Source: Methylobacillus sp. MM3 (GTDB lineage: Bacteria; Pseudomonadota; Gammaproteobacteria; Burkholderiales; Methylophilaceae). Taken from it: 64,000 bases of DNA. Location: positions 245,990 to 309,989 of the forward strand of contig NZ_LXTQ01000030.1 in assembly GCF_001645185.1 (NCBI RefSeq), read 5' to 3'. Below, one piece after another: positions 1 to 9,283 of the stretch. Below the pieces are notes generated by a model. That model was given only the letters and a program-made list of their open reading frames with translations. It was not told the DNA's origin and made no database searches. The stretch's first letter is position 1; each line of letters starts with the position of its first letter. The position numbers and the translations under genes were made by a program.

Positions 1-497
1 CCAACGAAGCGGGCGGCTATTATTCCGCCGGCGAATTCGATCTGACACGCCTGGAACCCCTCTTCGACCGCACCGTGGAGGTCGGCCGCGCCTGCGTGCA
101 TCCGGATTACCGCAACGGCAGCACCATTGCCCTGCTCTGGGCCGGACTTGCACGCTACATGCTGCTGAATCGCTACGATTACCTGATCGGCTGCGCCAGC
201 ATCAGCATGGCCGACGGTGGACACCTCGCCGCCAGCCTCTATAATAGGCTCAAGAATGATTACCTCGCCCCGGCTGAATACCGTGTCTTCCCTCGCTGCC
301 CATTACCCCTCGACGCGTTGCAGAACGATATCGACGCGCCTTGCCCGGCGCTGGTCAAAGGCTATCTGCGCCTGGGTGCCTATATGTGCGGCGATCCGGC
401 ATGGGATCCCAGCTTCAACACGGCGGACCTGCTGGTAATGCTGCCGATCTCGCGCATGAACCGGCGCTACGCCGAACATTTCCTCAAGCGGCCTTGA
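1..497 (+). CDS. olsB: OlsB-type N-acyltransferase (GNAT family), 5' end outside the window
   Basis: The reading frame is open from the window edge (frame beginning at base 3) to a TGA at 495-497, so the N-terminus is missing. The visible 164 residues include the YYSAGEFDL and EVGRACVHPDYR segments and the late GYLRLGAYMCGDPAWD stretch. These are typical of OlsB, the ornithine N-acyltransferase that joins a 3-hydroxyacyl chain from ACP to ornithine as the first step of ornithine-lipid synthesis. The stop overlaps the TTG start of a PlsC-type acyltransferase, which suits an olsBA pair. Some members of this family are annotated as hemolysin-like proteins. Family assignment is solid; the exact substrate is inferred. 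Confidence 0.8.
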   Translation, partial: NEAGGYYSAGEFDLTRLEPLFDRTVEVGRACVHPDYRNGSTIALLWAGLARYMLLNRYDYLIGCASISMADGGHLAASLYNRLKNDYLAPAEYRVFPRCPLPLDALQNDIDAPCPALVKGYLRLGAYMCGDPAWDPSFNTADLLVMLPISRMNRRYAEHFLKRP

Positions 498-1300
498 GCG
501 GGGAACATACTTCACTGCCTACGCGACTGTGGCGGCTGATGCTTCTCACATTGCATCTGCTGCACGGGGTTGCCACCGCGACATTCCTGCTGCCCCGCTT
601 GACGCCGGAACAGCGCGAGCGACGCATTCAGCAGTGGTGCAGAAGAATCCTCGTCATCCTGAATATTCGCGTTGCCACGAGTGGGCATCTTCCGGATGCC
701 CAAACGGTCCGGACCCTGTTCGTTTCGAACCATATTTCCTGGATCGACATCTGGGCCCTGAAACAGCTGCATCCCATGCGCTTCGTCGCCAAATCGGAGA
801 TACGCGGATGGCCGATTATCGGCTGGCTGGCAGAAAAGTCGGGCACCCTGTTCATCGCCCGACACAAGCGTCATGAAGTCGGGCGCACGATGAATAGCGT
901 CGAACAGGCGCTCTCGCAAGATGACTGCCTGTGTTTTTTCCCTGAAGGCACAACCACTGACGGCACGGAACTGAAACCCTTCAAATCCAGCCTGTTCCAG
1001 GCCGCGATAAACGCCAACGCCCTTATCTGGCCGCTGGCAATTCATTATCCCGGCGCATCGGGCGGTACGAATACCGAAGTGGCGTATTGCGGAGATATTA
1101 CGATGCAGCAATCGTTATGGGCGGTTCTGCGCCAGAAGGAGATCGTCGTTGAACTCCGCTTCGCCGCCCCACTCCCGGCCGCCGGGCAAGAGCGGCGCAA
1201 TCTGTCGCATCACGCTAGGCAGGCCATAGCTTCCCGATTGCCTCTTGCTCGGCACACGGCACCTGAAACAAGCGCCGGTCTTCCAGACGCACAGCGCTGA
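494..1300 (+). CDS. olsA: PlsC/OlsA-type 1-acyl-glycerol-phosphate or lyso-ornithine-lipid acyltransferase
   Basis: This encodes a membrane-associated O-acyltransferase of the LPLAT family. The HX4D catalytic motif is visible in FVSNHISWIDIW and the acceptor-binding motif in FFPEGTTTDG; a hydrophobic N-terminal helix (LMLLTLHLLHGVATATFLLP) precedes them. The start is uncertain. TTG 494 overlaps the olsB stop (TTGA) and keeps translational coupling, ATG 539 is the next good choice, and the longer upstream frame runs inside olsB and looks spurious. Because it directly follows olsB, it probably esterifies lyso-ornithine lipid (OlsA), but a general phosphatidate-synthesis role (PlsC) cannot be excluded. 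Its 3' end overlaps apaH on the other strand by 86 bases. Confidence 0.8.
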   Translation: MSGEHTSLPTRLWRLMLLTLHLLHGVATATFLLPRLTPEQRERRIQQWCRRILVILNIRVATSGHLPDAQTVRTLFVSNHISWIDIWALKQLHPMRFVAKSEIRGWPIIGWLAEKSGTLFIARHKRHEVGRTMNSVEQALSQDDCLCFFPEGTTTDGTELKPFKSSLFQAAINANALIWPLAIHYPGASGGTNTEVAYCGDITMQQSLWAVLRQKEIVVELRFAAPLPAAGQERRNLSHHARQAIASRLPLARHTAPETSAGLPDAQR

Positions 1301-2048
1301 GCTGGCCACCCCAGAGACAGCCCGTATCCAGCGCGATCAGGTTGTCGCGCATCATCAACCCCAACGCCGACCAGTGACCGAACAACAGCGTCTTGTCGGT
1401 CGCCTTGCGACCAGGCACCTCGAACCATGGCATCAGCCCGTCGGGAATCTTGTCCAGTTCGCCCTTGAACCGGAAATCCATCACTCCGTCAGCGCTGCAA
1501 ACGCGCAGACGCGTCAGCACATTGGTCACGACGCGCAATCGATCCATCCCGCGCACCCCTTCCTCCCAGCGGTCCGGCAGATTGCCGTACATGTGGGCAA
1601 GAAAGTTGCGGTAATCGCTGCCGCGCAACGCAGCCTCGACTTCCTGCGCCAGATCAAGCACCTGCTCGCTCTCCCATTGCGGCAGCAGACCTGCGTGTAT
1701 CATCAGATATTCGCCTTCACCATAGGCCATGGAGCGATGACGCAACCAGGTCAACAGCTCGTCGCGATCCGGCGCTTCCAGCAAAGCCTGCAAGGTATCG
1801 CTCCGATGCGGCGGGACAAATCCCTCCGCCACAGCCAGCGCATGCAAATCGTGATTGCCGAGCACCACGCGCAGCGATGCCTCATGCTGTTTAGCCCAAC
1901 GTAAAATTGCCACCGAATCCGGGCCGCGATTGATGATATCGCCGACCAGCCAGAGTTGGTCGCGGGCAGGATTGAAGCCTATCTCTTCCAGCAAATGGCT
2001 GAAGGAAGAAAAACAACCCTGGATATCGCCTATTGCGTATGTCGCCAT
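1215..2048 (-). CDS. apaH: Symmetrical bis(5'-nucleosyl)-tetraphosphatase
   Basis: The 277-residue calcineurin-like phosphoesterase splits Ap4A into two ADP and so controls alarmone and NpnN RNA-cap levels. The metal-binding blocks are in order at the N-terminus: GDIQG (residues 7-11), GDIINRGPDS (36-45) and GNHD (64-67). The length matches the E. coli enzyme (about 280). It lies downstream of the cytochrome c gene on the same strand but beyond a good intrinsic terminator, so it may have its own weak promoter or rely on readthrough. The last 86 bases are antisense to the end of the acyltransferase gene. Confidence 0.93.
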   Translation of the reverse strand: MATYAIGDIQGCFSSFSHLLEEIGFNPARDQLWLVGDIINRGPDSVAILRWAKQHEASLRVVLGNHDLHALAVAEGFVPPHRSDTLQALLEAPDRDELLTWLRHRSMAYGEGEYLMIHAGLLPQWESEQVLDLAQEVEAALRGSDYRNFLAHMYGNLPDRWEEGVRGMDRLRVVTNVLTRLRVCSADGVMDFRFKGELDKIPDGLMPWFEVPGRKATDKTLLFGHWSALGLMMRDNLIALDTGCLWGGQLSAVRLEDRRLFQVPCAEQEAIGKLWPA

Positions 2049-2064
2049 GATTCGAAACTCTGAT

Positions 2065-2088
2065 AAAAAAGCCCGCTGTGAGCGGGCT
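2065..2088 (-). terminator. Rho-independent terminator after the cytochrome c gene
   Basis: On the minus strand the stem GCCCGCT/AGCGGGC with a three-base loop is followed by six Ts (seen as AAAAAA at 2065-2070 on the plus strand). It lies 8 bases past the cytochrome stop. Confidence 0.8.
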
Positions 2089-2095
2089 GTAGTGG

Positions 2096-2683
2096 TTACT
2101 TTGCTGGTGCCGGAGCAGCGGCTTCAGCTGGCGCTGCGGCTTCGGGTGCAGCTGCTGCCGAAGCGGCCGCTTCAGGCGCGGCGGGCGGCTCCGGAGCCTT
2201 GAAACTGGCACCAGACTTGTTGGCCATGTACACCACGGCGCTCTCCACTTCATAATCGCTCAGGTCGGGGCTGCCGCCGCGCGCGGGCATCATGCGGATG
2301 CCTTCGATCGCATGCTTGACCAGAGTCTCGTAGCCTTGGCCGATACGCGGGCCCCACGCACCGTTATCACCGATTTTCGGGGAACCGAGCGCGCCCGCGG
2401 CATGACAGGCGGCACAAATTGCCTGAACCACTTCTTCACCGCTTTTTTGCTGGGTGGCACCGCCGCCGTTGGCAGAAAGATTCACTTCCGCAACCGGTTT
2501 GATCCGCTCAACGACAGAAGCCTCGGCAGCCGTCGAGTTGCTTTCTTCGACCTGATTTGCCTGAATACCGACCATCATTTTATAAATCAGAAAAAACACC
2601 AAGGCCGGAGCAAACAGTCCTCCGAGTAAAGCAAGAACAAACTGCTTGACTGTAGTCTTGGGAAATTCGTGGTGCGTGCTCAT
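2096..2683 (-). CDS. Membrane-anchored class I cytochrome c (cytochrome c5 family)
   Basis: This 195-residue protein has an N-terminal membrane anchor (about 12-34), a linker, then one heme c motif CAACH at residues 90-94. A likely axial Met lies in IRMMPARGG near 131-132 and a SDYEVESAVVYMANKS segment follows, as in cytochrome c5. It should carry electrons on the periplasmic side of the inner membrane. The C-terminal 30 or so residues are a low-complexity Ala/Pro/Glu tail with no obvious fold. It has its own promoter diverging from tRNA-Arg and a terminator directly downstream, so it is probably monocistronic. Its redox partner cannot be read from the context. Confidence 0.88.
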   Translation of the reverse strand: MSTHHEFPKTTVKQFVLALLGGLFAPALVFFLIYKMMVGIQANQVEESNSTAAEASVVERIKPVAEVNLSANGGGATQQKSGEEVVQAICAACHAAGALGSPKIGDNGAWGPRIGQGYETLVKHAIEGIRMMPARGGSPDLSDYEVESAVVYMANKSGASFKAPEPPAAPEAAASAAAAPEAAAPAEAAAPAPAK

Positions 2684-2719
2684 GGCCTAAATTCCTAAAT
2701 ATGGGGTAAAAAATATTGA

Positions 2720-2748
2720 ATTATACTGATATCCCTGCACCCGGACAA
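2720..2748 (-). promoter_or_regulatory. Promoter of the cytochrome c gene
   Basis: Minus-strand -35 TTGTCC (2743-2748), a 17-base spacer and -10 TATAAT (2720-2725), about 37 bases before the cytochrome start codon. Confidence 0.65.
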
Positions 2749-2767
2749 AGCACAGGGACGAGGCATT

Positions 2768-2776
2768 TGCTATAAT
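2768..2776 (+). promoter_or_regulatory. Extended -10 promoter of tRNA-Arg
   Basis: TGC-TATAAT, an extended -10 element with a perfect hexamer, ends 8 bases before the mature tRNA 5' end. No good -35 is visible at normal spacing. Confidence 0.6.
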
Positions 2777-2784
2777 TTGGGCAT

Positions 2785-2861
2785 GCGCCCGTAGCTCAGT
2801 TGGATAGAGTATTGGTTTCCGAAGCCAAGGGTCACTGGTTCGAATCCAGTCGGGCGCGCCA
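2785..2861 (+). tRNA. tRNA-Arg (anticodon CCG)
   Basis: A full cloverleaf can be folded: acceptor stem GCGCCCG pairing with CGGGCGC, D-arm containing AGCTCAGTTGGATAGAG, anticodon stem TTGGT/GCCAA around loop TTCCGAA (anticodon CCG, reading CGG codons), T-arm with GGTTCGAATCC, and an encoded 3' CCA at 2859-2861. It stands alone and no second tRNA follows. Confidence 0.97.
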
Positions 2862-2977
2862 CTCCCTTCCCGCATTTCTTCATCCCTTCTTGTAGCACAC
2901 CCTTGTAAGTGCTAGTCTTCTCAGCGTTTTACTACATAATAACAATAGCTTTCCAGCCGCTTCTAATGCAGGGGGAT

Positions 2978-5551
2978 ATGTTGGATAACATCAAGGATTG
3001 GTTTGCATTAATCGACCCGGCACCCATCGGTGCCTCATTCGATTGGTCACCCGGCATTCTATATTTATACGCACTCTCCGATGTACTGATCATTCTTTCC
3101 TGTTATTTGATCCCGTTGGCATTCGCTTACTTCGTCTGGCACCGCAAGGATTTGCAACATCGCTGGATATTCCTGATTTTCGGCATTTTCATCCTTGCCT
3201 ATGGGATGACGCATCTGGTTTCGCTGGCTTTGCTTTGGCATCCAGTTTATTGGTTCGATCTTTCCATGAAGCTCCTGACTGCCGCCATTTCCGTCGGCAC
3301 CGCTTACATGGTCCTCAAGATTCTTCCCCATGCGCTGAAAATTCCCAACCCGACCCAGCTGGCGGCAGAAGTGGAAGCGGAAATACAGGAGCGGCGCGAA
3401 GCTTATGTGGCCTTGAAAACCACCGAAATCTCGCTACGCGAATCGCGCGAGGAATTGCGCAAGGCCAATCTGGAACTGGAAGGCCGTGTCGAATCCCGCA
3501 CACAGGAACTTGCGCGGCAAACCGCTGTTCTGCGTCGCATCATCGACTCCATCCCCGACCTGATCATCCTAAAGGACACCAATAGCGCCTATCTCGGCAG
3601 CAACAAGGCATTCGAGGAATTCACGGGCAAACCCGAGCAGGAGCAGATAGGCAAAACGGATTACGATCTTTTTGACTCCAACCTGGCCGTCACCTTTCGC
3701 AGCCTCGACAGGCAAATCCTGGAGTCGGGACAAACCCACAGCCAGGAAGAATGGGTCACCTATCCGGATGGCCGGCAGGCTCTCCTGAGTACGGTTAAAA
3801 CACCTTTTTACGGCCCGGACGGGGAGATACTCGGCCTGGTCGGCATCAGCCGCGACATCACGGACCGGGTAGAGGCGGAGAATTCCCTACGTCAGGCAGC
3901 TACAGTATTCGAAAGCACGCGCGAGGGTGTGATCATCACCAATGCCGACAAATACATCCTGATGGTAAATCGCGCCTTTACCGAAATGCTGGGATACACC
4001 GAAGCGGAGGTCTTGGGAAAATCGACCGATATGCTGCAATCGTCGCGCCACGACAGGGAGTTTTTCCGTCGCATGTGGACGGAAATCAAGACGATAGGAC
4101 ACTGGCAAGGTGAGGTATGGAATCGCCGCAAGAGCGGCGACGAATTTCCTCAACTGCTGAGCATCAGCACGGTAAAAGACAACGAGGGCAAGGTCTCGCA
4201 GTATGTCAGCGTGTTCACCGACATTTCCAAGATCAAGGAAACCGAGGCCGAGCTTGAGTTTCTGGCGCACCACGACCCGCTGACCCGCCTTCCGAATCGC
4301 CGACTGCTACTCTCGCGCCTCCAGCACGGGATCGACGTCATCAAACGCGAAGGTGGCATGTTTGCATTGCTGATGCTGGATCTTGACCGCTTCAAGGATG
4401 TCAACGACAGCTTTGGGCACGCCACGGGCGATGAGTTGTTGCAACAGGTCGCCGACCGCTTGACGAAACGGTTGCGCACCGTCGATACGCTTACCCGCCT
4501 GGGCGGCGATGAGTTCACCGTATTGCTGCAAGGCATCACCAATCGGGAAGACGCCGGCCGTGTCGCCAGCGAAATCGTCACGATGCTGGGTGAACCATGG
4601 TTTCTTTCCAACGGCTTCGAAGTGCGCATTGGCTCCAGCGTCGGCATCACCCTGTATCCCGATCATTGCTCAACAGCCGAAGAAATGCTGCAACAGGCCG
4701 ACACGGCGCTTTATCAAGCCAAGGAGGAAGGCCGCGGCCGCTTCAAATACTTCTCCGAGGATTTGACTATCGCCGCTCGCGAACGCATCGCCCTTGAGGC
4801 AGCATTGCGGCGCGCACTCACCGAAAAGGAGCTGCGCGTTTACTATCAGCCGCAAATCGATATCGCTACGGGCGAGCTGGTCGGCGCGGAAGCCCTGCTG
4901 CGCTGGCAGCATCCCGAAGATGGCATGATGCTGCCCAGCCGCTATATCTCCGTCGCTGAAGAAACCGGGCTGATAGGCGCCATCGGCGATTGGGTGCTCA
5001 TGGAAACCTGCATCCAGGGCAAGAAATGGCTGGACAGCGGGCTTAAGCCGATAACGCTGGCGGTCAATCTTTCGCCCCAGCAATTCCACCACAAGGATAT
5101 TACCGCCACGGTCTCGCGCACCTTGGAAGAAACCGGATTTCCGGCCCGGCTGCTCGAGCTGGAACTGACCGAAACCATCCTGATCAAGCGCGAGCAGGAT
5201 GCCGTCGAGAAAATGCATCTGCTGCGCGAACAAGGCATACGCCTGGCCATCGACGACTTCGGTACCGGCTACTCCTCGCTCTCCTACCTCAAACGCTTCC
5301 CGCTTGATGTACTCAAGATCGACAAGAGTTTCGTCGACGACATTCCAGAGCATCGCGACGACATGGAAATCGCCAACACCGTGATCGCCATTGGTCATAC
5401 TCTCGGCTTCAAGGTACTGGCGGAAGGCGTTGAAACGAAGGAACAGCTGGAGTTTCTCAAGAAGCAAGGCTGCGATTTATACCAGGGCTATCTGATGAGC
5501 CCGCCCTTGCCTGCGGATGAATTCGAAAAGTTGCTGCAAGCCAAACACTAA
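2978..5551 (+). CDS. Membrane sensor diguanylate cyclase/phosphodiesterase: ETR1-like domain, two PAS, GGDEF, EAL
   Basis: Domain order with the start at ATG 2978 (857 residues): three-helix membrane domain like the ethylene receptor ETR1 (about 25-115), a coiled coil (about 125-180), PAS1 (about 184-300), PAS2 (about 307-425), GGDEF (intact GGDEF at 509-513) and EAL (intact EAL at 638-640). Both output motifs look catalytically competent for c-di-GMP synthesis and breakdown. In the membrane domain the ETR1 Asp and His are kept (D35, H79), but the copper-ligand Cys aligns with Tyr75. The start is uncertain: GTG 2909 and ATG 2966 are in frame, but 2978 follows an AGGGGG run (only 2 bases away). 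A terminator separates it from secA. The signal sensed is unknown. Confidence 0.88.
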   Translation: MLDNIKDWFALIDPAPIGASFDWSPGILYLYALSDVLIILSCYLIPLAFAYFVWHRKDLQHRWIFLIFGIFILAYGMTHLVSLALLWHPVYWFDLSMKLLTAAISVGTAYMVLKILPHALKIPNPTQLAAEVEAEIQERREAYVALKTTEISLRESREELRKANLELEGRVESRTQELARQTAVLRRIIDSIPDLIILKDTNSAYLGSNKAFEEFTGKPEQEQIGKTDYDLFDSNLAVTFRSLDRQILESGQTHSQEEWVTYPDGRQALLSTVKTPFYGPDGEILGLVGISRDITDRVEAENSLRQAATVFESTREGVIITNADKYILMVNRAFTEMLGYTEAEVLGKSTDMLQSSRHDREFFRRMWTEIKTIGHWQGEVWNRRKSGDEFPQLLSISTVKDNEGKVSQYVSVFTDISKIKETEAELEFLAHHDPLTRLPNRRLLLSRLQHGIDVIKREGGMFALLMLDLDRFKDVNDSFGHATGDELLQQVADRLTKRLRTVDTLTRLGGDEFTVLLQGITNREDAGRVASEIVTMLGEPWFLSNGFEVRIGSSVGITLYPDHCSTAEEMLQQADTALYQAKEEGRGRFKYFSEDLTIAARERIALEAALRRALTEKELRVYYQPQIDIATGELVGAEALLRWQHPEDGMMLPSRYISVAEETGLIGAIGDWVLMETCIQGKKWLDSGLKPITLAVNLSPQQFHHKDITATVSRTLEETGFPARLLELELTETILIKREQDAVEKMHLLREQGIRLAIDDFGTGYSSLSYLKRFPLDVLKIDKSFVDDIPEHRDDMEIANTVIAIGHTLGFKVLAEGVETKEQLEFLKKQGCDLYQGYLMSPPLPADEFEKLLQAKH

Positions 5552-5563
5552 AGCCCGGCGTAA

Positions 5564-5595
5564 TAAAAAAACAGCCCCGACTGGGGCTGTTTTTA
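5564..5595. terminator. Bidirectional intrinsic terminator between the GGDEF-EAL gene and secA
   Basis: The stem ACAGCCCC/GGGGCTGT (5571-5590) is flanked by a run of As on the left and Ts on the right, so it can end transcripts arriving from both convergent genes. Confidence 0.88.
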
Positions 5596-5612
5596 ATGTT
5601 GGCTCACTTGCC

Positions 5613-8336
5613 TCAACTCAACTTGCCGTGGCATTGCTTGTATTTCTTGCCTGAGCCGCATGGGCAAGGATCGTTGCGACCGATCTTTGCTCCGGCACGC
5701 TCGAAGGGCTCCTGCTTGGCTTCTTCTTCCTCGGCAACATTCTCGCCAGCCAGCGCGTTTTCATAATCGGCATGCTGGTAACGTACGTTCTCAAGCTCCG
5801 CCGGCTTTTCGACCACTTCTTCCATGTCGGCCTGGCTCTTGATCTGCACCATCATCGTGACCTGCGTGACTTCGCGCTTCACGACAGTAAGCAGATTGGA
5901 GAACAATTCGAATGCTTCGCGCTTGTATTCCTGCTTGGGGTTTTTCTGCGCATAGGAACGCAAATGAATCCCCTGACGCAAGTGATCCAGCGCAGCCAGA
6001 TGCTCGCGCCAGTGATTGTCCAGGCTTTGCAGCATCACGGCGCGCTCGAACTGATGCATTACGTCCGCGCCAGCCTGAGCGATTTTTGCCTGGTAGGTTT
6101 CTTCCGCAGCCGCCATGACGCGCTCGGTCAGCGTTTCTTCATGCAGATCCGGCTCTTTTTCCAGCCATTCCTGGATTGGCAGCATCAAGCCAACCTCGAC
6201 TTCCAGTGATTTCTCCAGCGCGGGCACATCCCACTGCTCTTCCATGCTGCCCGGCGGGATGTGTTCCGCAATCAACTCAAGAATGACGTCATTGCGCATC
6301 GCAACAATGGTTTCCTCGATATTCGCGGCTTCCAGAAGTTCGTTGCGTTGCTGGTAGATCACCTTGCGCTGATCGTTGGCGACATCATCGTATTCCAGCA
6401 ATTGCTTGCGGATATCGAAGTTGCGGCCTTCCACCTTGCGTTGCGCGTTTTCGATGGCGCGGGTAACCCATGGATGCTCAATCGCCTCACCTGCCGGCAT
6501 GTTCAGCTTTTCCATGATCGCAGCAACACGGTCGCCAGCGAAAATGCGCAGCAGTTGATCCTCCAGCGACAGATAGAAACGGCTGGAGCCCGGGTCACCC
6601 TGACGACCGGCACGGCCGCGCAACTGGTTGTCGACGCGGCGGGATTCGTGACGCTCGGTGCCAATGATGTGCAAGCCGCCGGAAGCCAGTATCTGATTAT
6701 GTACCTTTTGCCATTCGGCCCTGACCTCGGCGGTACGTGCAGCCTTCTGCTCGGCGGTCAATGCTTCGTCCGCCTCGATGGCAAGCAGGTCCGCTTCCGG
6801 GTTACCGCCCAGCACAATGTCGGTGCCGCGGCCCGCCATGTTGGTGGCGATGGTGATCATGTTGGGGCGACCTGCCTGCGCGATGATGTGCGCCTCGCGC
6901 TCGTGCTGCTTGGCGTTCAGCACCTGGTGGGACAGGTTTTCCTTGTCCAGCAGCGCGGAAATCAGTTCCGAATTCTCGATGGAAGTCGTACCCACCAGCA
7001 CCGGCTGCTGGCGTGTCTGGCATTCCTTGATGTCTTCGATGACCGCATGATATTTCTCAAGCGAGGTGCGATAGACCTTGTCCATCATGTCTTTGCGCAC
7101 CATCGGATTGTTGGTGGGGATGACCACCGTTTCCAGGCCATAAATGGAATTGAATTCGAATGCCTCGGTATCCGCGGTACCGGTCATGCCGGCGAGCTTG
7201 CCGTACATGCGGAAGTAATTCTGGAAAGTAATCGACGCCAGTGTCTGGTTTTCCTTCTGGATCGCCACGCCTTCCTTGGCTTCCACGGCCTGGTGCAAGC
7301 CGTCAGACCAGCGGCGGCCAGTCATCATGCGGCCGGTGAATTCGTCGACGATGACAACTTCGCCGTCGCGGACGACATAGTGCTGGTCGCGATGGAATAG
7401 CGACTGCGCGCGCAAGCTGGCATAAAGGTGATGCACCAGCGTGATATTGGCGGCGTCGTACAGGCTGCCGGCAGTCAGCAGGCCGGCTTCCATCAGCAGG
7501 TTCTCGGCATGCTCATGTCCCTGCTCGGACATGATGACCTGCTGCGATTTTTCGTCGACCCAGTAATCGCCCTCGCCTTCCTCGGTCTGCTGGCGGACGA
7601 GCTTGAGCGCGACGGCATTGATCGCGGTATAAAGCTGCACGCTGTCTTCGGCCTGACCGGAGATGATCAGCGGCGTACGCGCTTCGTCGATCAGGATGGA
7701 GTCCACTTCATCGACCACGGCGAAATTCAGATTGCGTTGCACGCGCTCTTCCTGGGTATAAACCATGTTATCGCGCAGGTAGTCGAAACCGAATTCGTTG
7801 TTGGTGCCGTAGGTAATGTCGGCAGCGTATGCCTGCTGTTTCTCGTCGTGCGGCATCTGCGACAGGTTGACGCCGTAGCTGAGGCCGAGAAAGTTGTACA
7901 GCTTGCCCATCCAGGCAGCATCGCGGCTCGCGAGATAATCGTTCACCGTCACCACATGCACGCCCTTGCCGGCCAGCGCATTCAGGTATACCGGCAGCGT
8001 ACCTACCAGCGTCTTGCCTTCGCCGGTACGCATTTCGGCGATCTTGCCGTAATGCAGCACCATGCCGCCGATCAGCTGCACGTCGAAATGACGCATGCCC
8101 AGCGCGCGACGCCCCCCCTCGCGCACCACGGCAAACGCTTCCGGCAACAGCTTGTCGAGCGATTCGCCGTTCTGATACCGCTGCTTGAACTCTTCGGTCT
8201 TGGCGCGCAACTGTTCGTCGGTAAGCGCCTGCATCGCCGGCTCGAGCGCGTTAATGTCGCGCACCGTCTGGCTGTATTGCTTGACCAGCCGCTCGTTGCG
8301 GCTACCGAAAATCTGCTTGAATAGGGTGGATAGCAT
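5613..8336 (-). CDS. secA: Preprotein translocase ATPase SecA
   Basis: This 907-residue motor drives proteins through SecYEG. Visible are the N-terminal helix, Walker A in MRTGEGKTL, the DEAD-type [12 protein letters not shown] segment, the [10 protein letters not shown] helicase motif, and a complete C-terminal zinc-binding tail [14 protein letters not shown] used for SecB and phospholipid contact. It follows an M23 peptidase gene by 65 bases. No close Shine-Dalgarno sequence is seen; the nearest purine stretch (GCGGGAAA) is about 15 bases before the ATG. The E. coli regulator secM is absent here. The length is normal for proteobacteria (about 900). Confidence 0.98.
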   Translation of the reverse strand: MLSTLFKQIFGSRNERLVKQYSQTVRDINALEPAMQALTDEQLRAKTEEFKQRYQNGESLDKLLPEAFAVVREGGRRALGMRHFDVQLIGGMVLHYGKIAEMRTGEGKTLVGTLPVYLNALAGKGVHVVTVNDYLASRDAAWMGKLYNFLGLSYGVNLSQMPHDEKQQAYAADITYGTNNEFGFDYLRDNMVYTQEERVQRNLNFAVVDEVDSILIDEARTPLIISGQAEDSVQLYTAINAVALKLVRQQTEEGEGDYWVDEKSQQVIMSEQGHEHAENLLMEAGLLTAGSLYDAANITLVHHLYASLRAQSLFHRDQHYVVRDGEVVIVDEFTGRMMTGRRWSDGLHQAVEAKEGVAIQKENQTLASITFQNYFRMYGKLAGMTGTADTEAFEFNSIYGLETVVIPTNNPMVRKDMMDKVYRTSLEKYHAVIEDIKECQTRQQPVLVGTTSIENSELISALLDKENLSHQVLNAKQHEREAHIIAQAGRPNMITIATNMAGRGTDIVLGGNPEADLLAIEADEALTAEQKAARTAEVRAEWQKVHNQILASGGLHIIGTERHESRRVDNQLRGRAGRQGDPGSSRFYLSLEDQLLRIFAGDRVAAIMEKLNMPAGEAIEHPWVTRAIENAQRKVEGRNFDIRKQLLEYDDVANDQRKVIYQQRNELLEAANIEETIVAMRNDVILELIAEHIPPGSMEEQWDVPALEKSLEVEVGLMLPIQEWLEKEPDLHEETLTERVMAAAEETYQAKIAQAGADVMHQFERAVMLQSLDNHWREHLAALDHLRQGIHLRSYAQKNPKQEYKREAFELFSNLLTVVKREVTQVTMMVQIKSQADMEEVVEKPAELENVRYQHADYENALAGENVAEEEEAKQEPFERAGAKIGRNDPCPCGSGKKYKQCHGKLS

Positions 8337-8401
8337 AGAAGGATGTCGATTTCCCGCAGTAGCGGAACATTTGGGTTAGAAGTGGATGGTTAGGACAGAA
8401 A

Positions 8402-9283
8402 TTAGCCGTTATTGTTCTTCAGGTATTTGCGCGGGTCCAGCGGAACACCGTTGAGGCGCACTTCATAATGCAGGTGCGGCCCTGTTGAGCGCCCCGTGCT
8501 GCCGACCGTGCCGATGGGTTGCCCTTTGCTTACGCGATCGCCGACTTTGACCAGAAAACCGGATAAATGCGCATAGCGCGTATCGAGGCCAAAACCGTGA
8601 TCCAAGCGGACGATATTACCATAATCCGGTGCTCTTTCCGCTTGGGTCACGATGCCGTCGGCAGCCGCATGAATCGGCGTACCGGAGTCCGCCATGAAAT
8701 CGAGTCCCTTGTGGAACGCTTTCTGGCCGGTAAAAGGATCGGGGCGCCAACCGTAGCTGGATGAGTTGTAACCGGCACTGACCGGCGCGCCGGACGGGAA
8801 TGTGGTCTTTTTCAGGTTCTGTTGCAGTAGATGCATGCTGATCGCGTCCAGCCGCTCGGTGCGCTCCTGTACGTCCGCCAGCAATTGGGCTACCTGGCTA
8901 TCGATTTCCGCGGAAGAAAGGGGCGCCGCCTGTTCGAGAGGGCCGCCCTGGGCGGGACGCTCGCTCACATTGATGTCCTTGACGCCCGCCATCTCGGCCA
9001 ACCGCGCGCTCAAGGCGTCCAGCCGCATGATGCGCGCCTGGATTTCCCCTAGTTGCTGGGCCAGCGCATTCATATGCTGTTGCTGATTATGGCGGACGGC
9101 ATTCAACAAGCGCACGGGCAGCAATTCGTTGACGCCTTGGTCCTCGCTGCCGGGCTGTGGCAGAATAAGGGCAGCGGTGATCAATGACGGCACGCTGATC
9201 AGGATCGCCAGCAGCAGCAGAAACTGCGGCAACGACAAGGTCCTGGCTTTCGCCATATTGTTTGATACGAAAATGATATTCAC
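8402..9283 (-). CDS. M23 (LytM-type) peptidoglycan metallopeptidase, membrane anchored
   Basis: This 293-residue protein has an N-terminal transmembrane anchor (about 17-42), a coiled-coil middle (about 60-165) and a complete LytM domain. The zinc ligands are HKGLD (H191, D195) and HLH (H270, H272), with H239 in the RYAHL segment. It probably cuts stem-peptide cross-links in the periplasm, or activates other hydrolases. GTG 9283 is chosen because AAGGGGAAA lies 4-9 bases upstream; a longer frame from 9346 has no such site and runs toward dciA. Placement between dciA and secA is usual for betaproteobacteria. Confidence 0.9.
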   Translation of the reverse strand: MNIIFVSNNMAKARTLSLPQFLLLLAILISVPSLITAALILPQPGSEDQGVNELLPVRLLNAVRHNQQQHMNALAQQLGEIQARIMRLDALSARLAEMAGVKDINVSERPAQGGPLEQAAPLSSAEIDSQVAQLLADVQERTERLDAISMHLLQQNLKKTTFPSGAPVSAGYNSSSYGWRPDPFTGQKAFHKGLDFMADSGTPIHAAADGIVTQAERAPDYGNIVRLDHGFGLDTRYAHLSGFLVKVGDRVSKGQPIGTVGSTGRSTGPHLHYEVRLNGVPLDPRKYLKNNNG

